This document shows positions 1 through 13,593 of a stretch of DNA of 15,000 nucleotides, piece after piece. The DNA is from Halisarca cf. caerulea (lineage: Eukaryota > Porifera > Demospongiae > Chondrillida > Halisarcidae), in assembly GCA_963170055.1 (NCBI GenBank), contig CAUJGJ010000313.1, positions 589,201-604,200 on the forward strand. Direction: 5' to 3'. Both the position numbers and the translations under genes were made by a program. Numbering within the stretch: position 1 is the first letter of the stretch; each line of letters begins with the position of its first letter. The notes beneath the pieces are model-generated. The model saw only the letters and a list, made by a program, of their open reading frames with translations, did no database searches and had not been told where the DNA came from.

Positions 1-1
1 T

Positions 2-4933
<4,932 letters not shown>

Positions 4934-5049
4934 CTAACGAGTTATAATTTTGTGTGTAGAAAATTTTATATTTGTCAATGTCAATGTATTTCCCCTTTAA
5001 GCCTTTTATGATAATGCTACAAACCTCTTATAAGCACACATTCTCATCA

Positions 5050-5059
5050 TATAAATACA
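5050..5059 (+). promoter_or_regulatory. Candidate poly(A) signal of gene 1
   Basis: No AATAAA follows the stop. The nearest variants are TATAAA (5050-5055) and AATACA (5054-5059), about 120 nt after the stop and followed by a T/GT-rich stretch (5071-5100) that could be the downstream element. Confidence 0.3.
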
Positions 5060-5387
5060 TTACGTTTAATTTTGTATCTCTTCGTTCACTTTGTATTGTT
5101 GCCCACTGCTTTGCTGTACGCAGTCACTCTCCCAGTATGTGGTGTTAGCATTGTCTAATATATTGCATGGTATGCTTGTATTGTTGGCAGTGAACATGTA
5201 TGCAGTACTAGGCCCGGAGGAAGCAATGCGGCGTCCAGTGATGGGGCATCTCAACCCTGTTTGTGGCTACATGCATGTAGTGTTAGAAATAGTGGTCAGC
5301 ATTCAGGCGTTGTTGGACGATTTTGGCATTTTGTCTGTCCCCAAAAAGTTTGGGTCAGACATTCGGCTGAGCACTACCTCATGTTCA

Positions 5388-5390
<3 letters not shown>

Positions 5391-5458
<68 letters not shown>
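5391..5458 (+). repeat. (CA)34 microsatellite, intergenic
   Basis: Pure 68-bp CA repeat between gene 1 and ARL5. Confidence 0.97.
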
Positions 5459-5460
<2 letters not shown>

Positions 5461-6094
5461 GATGTTACCAAGTCATTTGTACTGAGAATGTCTACTTATG
5501 CTTTTATTATTTATTGATGCACATCAGATTCTGCTGTGGCACATGTGTACTTCTCCAAAATGTGTCCGATCAAAGCTGAAATTATCTGCTTCAAATTGAT
5601 AATGATATAGGGCATTTGTTTATCCGCCATTTGCTCTTTATTTCTAACACTGAACATGTAGCAGTATCCTACCAGCCATGTATAGCTAGTCTATGAAGCG
5701 ACTAACAATTATAACTGACTATAATATTGTGTATTTTGTGGTTTGGTAAGAAAAAATAATGGTATAAGACCGTTGGCCCAGCGAAACTCCCTGTGCAATC
5801 AAATTAATCTCATTAAAACAAACTTTAGGGCACAAATATAATTAGTTCTCATTATCAGATTCTGAAGTTCTTATCAGGGTGTAGCAATACACGTACTACA
5901 GCAAAACAAACAGGGCTGGGAAACCAGTTTAATTGTGTTAAGTAGAAATTTGTCTTGAGCATGCACGTTAAATTCTTCTTAACGAGGTTCTACTGAATAA
6001 CAAGTTTCTACTGCATTGTTACCAGTAGAAACCAGGAACACAGGATATTGTAGTGGAGAACATGGGTACACCTAGAACACATGCAGTTCTGACT

Positions 6095-6153
6095 CTGTAA
6101 TCTCACACTCTGCAAGTACTGAACAATTATTCTTATTATGTGTCAGATTACAG
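6095..6153. repeat. Imperfect inverted repeat (stem-loop)
   Basis: CTGTAATCTCACAC (6095-6108) pairs with GTGTCAGATTACAG (6140-6153) with one mismatch, giving 14-bp arms around a 31-nt loop. Confidence 0.6.
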
Positions 6154-6241
6154 AGGTTGTTGGACTATCAAGTCATTCTTAGTAAACTTTATATGTGATT
6201 CTTTGTGCACATCACATGGTTACATGGCATGGAGAGGTTAA

Positions 6242-6722
6242 CAGTGGAATCTGCCATTCAGGACACTTGAAAGATCTGGACACCTGTATGAGCTGGACAT
6301 TTGGTTATGGTCCCAAATTCTCCTCCATTGACTTGAGTACATTTGATATCTGTAAAATAAGGACACCTCTGTATTCTGAAATCAGGACAGACATGTCTGG
6401 TCCCACTATAGGTTATTCCCAGGCAAAACCACCTGTGTATTGTGGACACTGGACAGGGGGAAAGCTGTAGTAGCTGAGAAGAGTTGCCTAGTGTTTATTT
6501 CTACCTTTTTCAATCTAGAGATTCAGTCGGCTGTAATGGCTTTAATACCCCATTTCATCTGTTGAATACCACTTGTAGAATATGTTTCTGGTCTCAAATT
6601 CATGTTTTTATTTTCATTCTGCTTTAAAGCCATATTGGGGCAACCCTGGAAAATCAGGACACCTCTGTAATCAGGACACTTTTGGTGGTCCTCAAGGTGT
6701 CCGCTTTATACAGGTTCCACTG
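6242..6722. mobile_element. MITE-like element with CAGTGGAA(T/C)CTG ends
   Basis: The left end CAGTGGAATCTG (6242) and the right end, read on the - strand as CAGTGGAACCTG, form terminal inverted repeats. The right end abuts TA (6723-6724); the left flank is AA rather than TA. Inside are several GGACACCTNTNTAATCAGGACA-like phrases in both halves. There is no transposase, so it is non-autonomous. The TA preference and CAGT ends suggest the Tc1/mariner/pogo group (inference). Confidence 0.55.
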
Positions 6723-6983
6723 TATTGAGTTGTCAGATTACAGCAGTTCCACATGTACTAAATGTTGGGTGCACAGTAAGAATGGGTGCACCTAGCTGTG
6801 TCAAGTTAACTCGATGTGATGGAGCCAAACTAATGCACACATGTCAATGCAAGGGATGTCAAGAGGGGCAGAGTAGTGGTGTCCTGTTAAAGGAGGTGGC
6901 TATTTACCTCCTGAAACCTCATACCTGAAAGTGCTGGTGGAATAGAGATCTAATTTGTTGGGTCAAGTTTTCTCTCCTAAGGA

Positions 6984-7141
6984 TGATGTCATACCACTTC
7001 CGGTACATTGCGTAACAGACACAACTGTGGGACGCCCCAAGTGCAGGGTCAGCTTTGAGTTTGATTCGGCGGTTGGGGAAATAAAATCGGAGGTCGAAGC
7101 GAAGGCCTTCATACGCCACGTCAGAGCTCTCTTACGATACC
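6984..7141 (+). promoter_or_regulatory. Likely ARL5 promoter / 5' leader
   Basis: This stretch is less repetitive than its surroundings. It carries TGATGTCA (6984-6991, CRE/AP-1-like), CCACTTCCGG (6994-7003, a consensus ETS site read as CCGGAAGTGG) and CACGTCA (7117-7123, CRE half-site or E-box-like). There is no TATA box near the ATG. ETS and CRE sites are typical of TATA-less housekeeping promoters, which fits ARL5. The transcription start is not visible. Confidence 0.45.
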
Positions 7142-7187
7142 ATGGGGTTAGTGTGGGCCAAGTTTTGGGGCCTCTTCGGAAAAGAAG
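7142..7187 (+). CDS. ARL5: ARL5 exon 1
   Basis: This exon runs from the ATG in ATACCATGG to donor GAAG|GTGAGA (7188), phase 1. It encodes the amphipathic N-terminal helix with Gly2, Trp5 and Trp9, the part that in ARF-family proteins binds membrane after GTP loading. Confidence 0.93.
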
Positions 7188-7551
7188 GTGAGAGAAATAC
7201 GTTAAGGTTGAAATTTTAGCCTTTGTTATCAAGTCCTTCATCGTGGTTTTGTTGTCCCAGAACATAAAGTGATTATTGTTGGATTGGACAACGCTGGAAA
7301 GACAACCATTCTCTATCAATTGTGAGTCAACAATGCTCCTGTTCGTATGTGCACTTGAATTACACACACTAGTTACTCTTTCACAAGACACCGATACCTA
7401 CTGTGTCAGAAATACGAGACGTCCGCGCGTAAACGCCTCAAATTTGTTGTGTTCGTGTTATTGTCACCAAAAGATTGGAGTATATCCTTGTACTTGTTAT
7501 TTGGATTGTCTTCAACGACACAGGCTGTATTTTACCTTTCTGTGTATTTCC

Positions 7552-7590
<39 letters not shown>

Positions 7591-7656
7591 ACACACACAC
7601 ACACACACACGAACACACACACACACACACACAGAGAGAGACACACACACACAGAT

Positions 7657-7691
<35 letters not shown>

Positions 7692-7811
7692 AACACACAC
7701 ACACACACACACACACGCACGCACAAACAAACACACACATACACACGGTGCTGGTTTAATCCAATCAATTAGAATCCTGATTTGTTTACCATTGTGTTTA
7801 TCAAATGTGAT

Positions 7812-7849
<38 letters not shown>

Positions 7850-9798
7850 CTACTTCGATGGTGCGTTCATGCAGGGTTTGAAGATGTGCTTTGGCTTATA
7901 GTGAAGTATTTGGTTCCAGTGGTATGTGTCCACATAAGAAGGGCGTCTGCAATCCAGGGGTCTGGACTAGAGGGATGTCTGCAATTCAGGGGTCTGGACT
8001 AGAGGGATGTCTGCAATTCAGGGGTCGGGATTAGAGGGGTGTCTGCAATCCAGGGGTCGGGATTAGAGGGGTATCTGCAATTCAGGAGGCTGGATTAGAG
8101 GGGTGTCTGCAATTCAGGGGTCTGGATCACTGTAATGGTTCAATCTTACTATATTACATACTTACGTATGTATCGTGTGTGCTGTGTATACTGTATGTAC
8201 TGCATATACATACGTACCACTTGTATTTTGTGTAGTGTTTCTTCAGGTGTGCATACGTATGTACATACGTCATACGTACGTACCGTATATCTGGAAATAT
8301 TGGTGACATTTTTAATTTGGGGGTTTGGCGTTCAGGATCAAAATTGCCAAATTTCTATCACCAAATTTACATAGACCTACTTACTATGCTTTGTCCTTGC
8401 TGTGCAACTGCCAAATTTAATTTTCGCCAATATTAAAATACAGCTTGATCTTGCGCAAATCGCCAAATTTAATGATCACCAATATTTCCAGATATATGGT
8501 ATGTACATACGTCATACGTACGTATGTAACACATATTGTTTGCACGATGTGTGCTGAGTGAATAACATATATTGCATTAGTGGACTACATATACAGTAGA
8601 CTCCACTTATGAAGAACCCTGTTATAAAGAACTTCTGCTCATAATGAACAATTTGCCAAGTCCAAGTTTGTGTGCATGCATTTTTCCTCTGTTACAACAA
8701 ACAAACTCCTGTTATAAAGAACTCGTCACTGCTGCCAGTGACTTTCATATGAGGTTTGAAGTGGATTTTGTGCTCTTAGAGACATGGAAGTGCACAGGCT
8801 AGTCGAAAAACAACACAAGAAACTAAAAGTTGAGATTCACCATGGCCATTATTGTGAATTATAGCATACATTTTCTTCTATAAATTTATCATGATGCAAT
8901 ATTCACACTCCGTAATACATTGACATACACTTCTTTTAGTAAGAACTTCTGCTATAAAGAACAAATTCTTCTGGATTTCATGGTTCTTTATATCAGGAGT
9001 CGACTGTATTGCATTCTGTGTAATATTGTGTTTTTTACTGTGTACGTATAGTGTACATGATGTGTGTACGTATAGTGTACGTGACGTGTGTACATACGTA
9101 TAGTGTACATGATGTGTGTACGTATAGTGTACGTGACGTGTGTACATACGTATAGTGTACATGATGTGTGTATAATGTACGTTAACTGTACATGACGTGT
9201 GTACGTATAGTGTACATGATGTGTGTACGTATAGTGTACGTGACGTGTGTACATACGTATAGTGTACATGACGTGTGTATAATGTACGTTAACTGTACAT
9301 GACGTGTGTACGTATAGTGTACATGACGTGTGTATGTAGCTGTACTGGAGTGTTACTAGTGATGTCTCCCTCCCTCCCTCCCCCCTCCTTCCTCTCTCCC
9401 CCTCCTCATCCCTCTCTCCCTCCCTCCCCCTCTCCCTCCATCCCTCCCCCCCTCATCCCTCTCTCCCTCCTTCCTCCCTCCCCCTCCTCCTCTCTCCCTC
9501 CATCCCTCCCCCTCCTCATCCCTCTTTCCCTCCCTCCTCCCTCTTCACCCATCTGTATATCTGTGCAGTTTAATGAACGAAGTCGTTCACACTTCACCGA
9601 CCATAGGCAGCAATGTTGAGGAGATCTTATGGCGGAATTTCAAATTCATAATGTGGGACATAGGGGGGCAGGAGTCCCTGAGACAGGCCTGGTCTACCTA
9701 CTACTCCAGTACAAAGATTGTGATACTTGTGGTCGACAGCACGGACAAGGAGAGGTTGACTGTGTCAAAAGAAGAACTATATAGGATGTTGGGACATG

Positions 9799-9858
<60 letters not shown>

Positions 9859-10052
9859 GTGTGTAAGTGTGTAGGAGTCTGTTTCTATACATCTATTCAT
9901 TGAAGTACGTGTGTTTGCACGCGCAAACATACATAGATATGTATTACACATCTGTGTCTGTGTGTGTATATGGATTCTACAATTATGCTACGTACATCCA
10001 TAGGTCTGTTGTTGTGTGCGGTATTTCTTGGTATACGTACATGTCCATATCT

Positions 10053-10104
<52 letters not shown>

Positions 10105-10294
10105 TGTGTGTGTTTACATACGTATGTTTGCATACATGACTATGTACGTAACATTATAAGGTGTGTTGTGCCTCCTCTGACCACATTTATACTAGTGTGT
10201 ATAAAACATTGTGTGTTATGTGTAATATATAGCAATAATTTCTGGTTAAACTGGGTCAGCCTTAAGCCAGAGACTAGTACTCCACACACATGCA

Positions 10295-10364
<70 letters not shown>

Positions 10365-12258
10365 CGTGCGCGTGCACACACACCCAACATCAAATTAAAT
10401 CCAAATATATTTAATCTGGTGGCTGCAATAGGTGGTTCTCCCTTCTATTCCTTGGTTGGTGGCAAGGGTGCATGGAAAATGCCAAATGGTTCATATCTGG
10501 GATGGTACCCTTCTCTTCGCAGCTTAACTTTCAGTACTGCACCACTTGCACCCCTTCCCCCCTGACCTTATGTTCTACATACATGCATCTGTAGCTGCAC
10601 ACATGTAGTGTATGAAGGCGTCCATTGGGGAAATGTTGTCGTTTATTCCTTACATACGGTATGTGTCACGAAAAAGTTCACACATTGTAATACGATGCAA
10701 TTACGATAGGCTACGATGCCAAATACGATCTATTTATGATCGTAATACGATGCGTTTATGTTACGATTGCGTTACGACATGTGAACTTTTTATGACACAT
10801 ATGTACATGTATTTACATACATGTACATGTACATGTATATATGCATGTATTTACGTAGATAGTTGGCAGGTTTTCCTGCATGTGTATGGTGTATCCACAG
10901 ACACTATATACTTCGTATGTAGTGTCTGTGGATGTAGTGTATAGTGAATCTAGCATAAGAATACTGCGTACTGGAGCACCACCTGTCTACAGAGACCACT
11001 GTAGGCTGATCCACTGGCCCCCTCACTGATACGGATGTACCTCTGTGTGAGGACCACCTGTCTACAGAGACCACTGTAGGCTGATCCATTGGCCCCCTCA
11101 CTGATACGGATGTACCTCTGTGTGAGGACCACCTGTCTACAGAGACCACTGTAGGCTGATCCATTGGCCCCCTCACTGATACGGATGTACCTCTGTGTGA
11201 GGACCACCTGTCTACAGAGACCACTGTGGGCTGATCCATTGGCCCCCTCACTGATACGGATGTACCTCTGTGTGAGGACCACCTGTCTACAGAGACCACT
11301 GTGGGCTGATCCATTGGCCCCCTCACTGATATGGATGTACCTCTGTATGAGGACTACCTGTCTACAGAGACCACTGTGGGCTGATCCATTGGCCCCCTCA
11401 CTGATATGGATGTACCCCTGTATGAGGACCACCTGTCTACAGAGACCACTGTGGGCTGATCCATTGGCCCCCTCACTGATATGGATGTACCCCTGTGTGA
11501 GGACCACCTGCTCACAGAGACCACTGTGGGCTGATCCATTGGCCCCCTCACTGATATGGATGTACCTCTGTATGAGGACTACCTGTCTACAGAGACCACT
11601 GTAGGCTGATCCATTGGCCCCCTCACTGATATGGATGTACCCCTGTGTGAGGACCACCTGTCTACAGAGACCACTGTAGGCTGATCCATGGACCACCTCA
11701 GTGATACTGATGTATCTTTGTACAAGAACTAATGTTCTTTGCTGAGGTCATCCCTTCTCAATCATTTGAGGGGTATTTATAGACTGGTTTTAATTTTTGA
11801 TATAGTGGGTGTGTCTTCATATGATGGGTGTGTCCACATGTAGTGAGTGTGTCCTCATGTAGAGGGTGTGTCCTCATGTAGTGTGTCCTCATGTAGTGGG
11901 TGTGTCCTCATGTAGTGAGTGTGTCCTCATGTAGTAGGTATGTAATTGTGTAGTGGGTGTGTCATTGTGCAGTGGGTGTGTCCTCATGTAGTGGGTGTGT
12001 CATTGTGCAGTGGGTGTGTTGCGTTGTGGATATATCCTCACATGAATGTGTCCTAGTAGGGTTACTGAGTGTGGGCGTGTACTTGAGCTTATCATTTGGT
12101 CTCTAGGACTTGAAAAAAGCGGGAGTGTTAGTGTTTGCAAACAAACAGGACATCAAAGGGGCCTTAACGGCAGCTGAGATATCACAGCAACTAAATTTAA
12201 CATCAATAAAAGACCATGGCTGGCACATACAATCTTGCTGTGCATTGACTGGAGAAGG

Positions 12259-12310
<52 letters not shown>

Positions 12311-12332
12311 ATACGTGGGTTTGCATGCATAC

Positions 12333-12399
<67 letters not shown>

Positions 12400-13523
12400 T
12401 ATACGTGCATTTTATATTATTTCACTATGTGTGCATATACAGTATGTACATACATATATAAATGCATACTACGTACACCTTAATATATACCCCCTCCATC
12501 CATTCACTCCTGATATGGTGTGCTCTGTTACTGATAAGGAGGTGTGAACAGATACACTTTTTATCTGGACAATTGAAGCATTGTCTGTTTAGCCACCTCG
12601 TATGCTAACACTTCCTCTTCCGTTCATCTGTGCTGACACTTCCTGTTCCTCTAGTGTTCATCTGTGCTAACACTTCCTATTCCTCAAGTGTTCAGCTGTA
12701 CTAACACTTCCTGTTCCTCATTGTTCATCTGTGCTAACACTTCCTGTTCCTCTAGTGTTCATCTGTGCTAACACTTCCTGTTCCTCTAGTGTTCATCTGT
12801 GCTAACACTTCCTGTTCCTCAAGTGTTCATCTGTGCTAACACTTCCTGTTCCTCTAGTGTTCATCTGTGCTAACACTTCCTGTTCCTCTAGTGTTCATCT
12901 GTCCTAACACTTCCTGTTCCTCAAGTGTTCATCTGTGCTAACACTTCCTGTTCCTCTAGTGTTCATCTGTGCTAACACTTCCTGTTCCTCTAGTGTTCAT
13001 CTGTGCTAACACTTCCTGTTCCTCAAGTGTTCATCTGTGCTAACACTTCCTGTTCCTCTAGTGTTCATCTGTGCTAACACTTCCTGTTCCTCTAGTGTTC
13101 ATCTGTCCTAACACTTCCTGTTCCTCAAGTGTTCATCTGTGCTAACACTTCCTGTTCCTCTAGTGTTCATCTGTGCTAACACTTCCTGTTCCTCAAGTGT
13201 TCATCTGTGCTAACACTTCCTGTTCCTCTAGTGTTCATCTGTGCTAACACTTCCTGTTCCTCTAGTGTTCATCTGTCCTAACACTTCCTGTTCCTCAAGT
13301 GTTCATCTGTGCTAACACTTCCTGTTCCTCAAGTGTTCATCTGTGCTAACACTTCCTGTTCCTCTAGTGTTCATCTGTGCTAACACTTCCTGTTCCTCAA
13401 GTGTTCATCTGTGCTAACACTTCCTGTTCCTCTAGTGGTCCTCTCTGTGCAGGGCTTCCTGCAGGAGGAAGGGGTGGTGGGTACTTGCCCGCTGTTTTAT
13501 CATCTTATCCCTTAGCTACCTAC

Positions 13524-13593
<70 letters not shown>

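Larger units (their letters stand above)
4934..6983. other. Intergenic region between gene 1 and ARL5
   Basis: It contains the gene 1 3' end, one (CA)n tract and one inverted-repeat element, listed separately. Minor structures are a perfect 14-bp palindrome CTACATGCATGTAG (5267-5280), a short imperfect hairpin at 5333-5361 and a 14-bp-arm hairpin at 6095-6153. A solo pogo-like end occurs near 5970-5995 (AACGAGGTTCTACTGAA, reverse of TTCAGTAGAACCTCGTT). Reading frames here have no recognisable protein similarity. Confidence 0.6.
7322..9568 (+). other. ARL5 intron 2, repeat-filled
   Basis: This 2.25-kb intron holds a (CA)n tract, a (GT)n tract, a 32-bp minisatellite, two MITE-like elements, an irregular TACGTA array and a polypyrimidine tract, all listed separately. 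No exon-like coding segment was found between the P-loop and switch I exons. Confidence 0.8.
9801..12106 (+). other. ARL5 intron 3, repeat-filled
   Basis: This 2.3-kb intron contains (GT)n, (CA)n, a palindromic MITE, a 14-bp-arm hairpin, the 75-bp minisatellite and a 19-bp array, all listed separately. The stretch 10390-10650 shows no feature I can name. Confidence 0.75.

Noticed and set aside
5066..5462. Short frames after the gene 1 stop as possible extra exons or a small gene
   Set aside because: There is no in-frame continuation, no plausible splice pairing and no protein-like composition, and part of it translates the (CA)34 tract.
6195..6470. 91-codon frame in the intergenic region
   Set aside because: It lies mostly inside the inverted-repeat element at 6242-6722 and is made of its internal repeats.
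6955..7191. Open frame overlapping ARL5 exon 1
   Set aside because: It is out of frame with ARL5, has no family resemblance and covers the likely promoter and leader.
9299..9619. Pro/Ser/Leu-rich reading frame of 106 codons and its antisense Gly/Arg/Glu frame
   Set aside because: It is a by-product of the polypyrimidine tract, and it crosses the ARL5 exon 3 acceptor in a different frame.
10981..13438. Regularly spaced repeats that could suggest a CRISPR array
   Set aside because: The units are contiguous tandem copies without unique spacers, and the DNA is clearly eukaryotic with introns.
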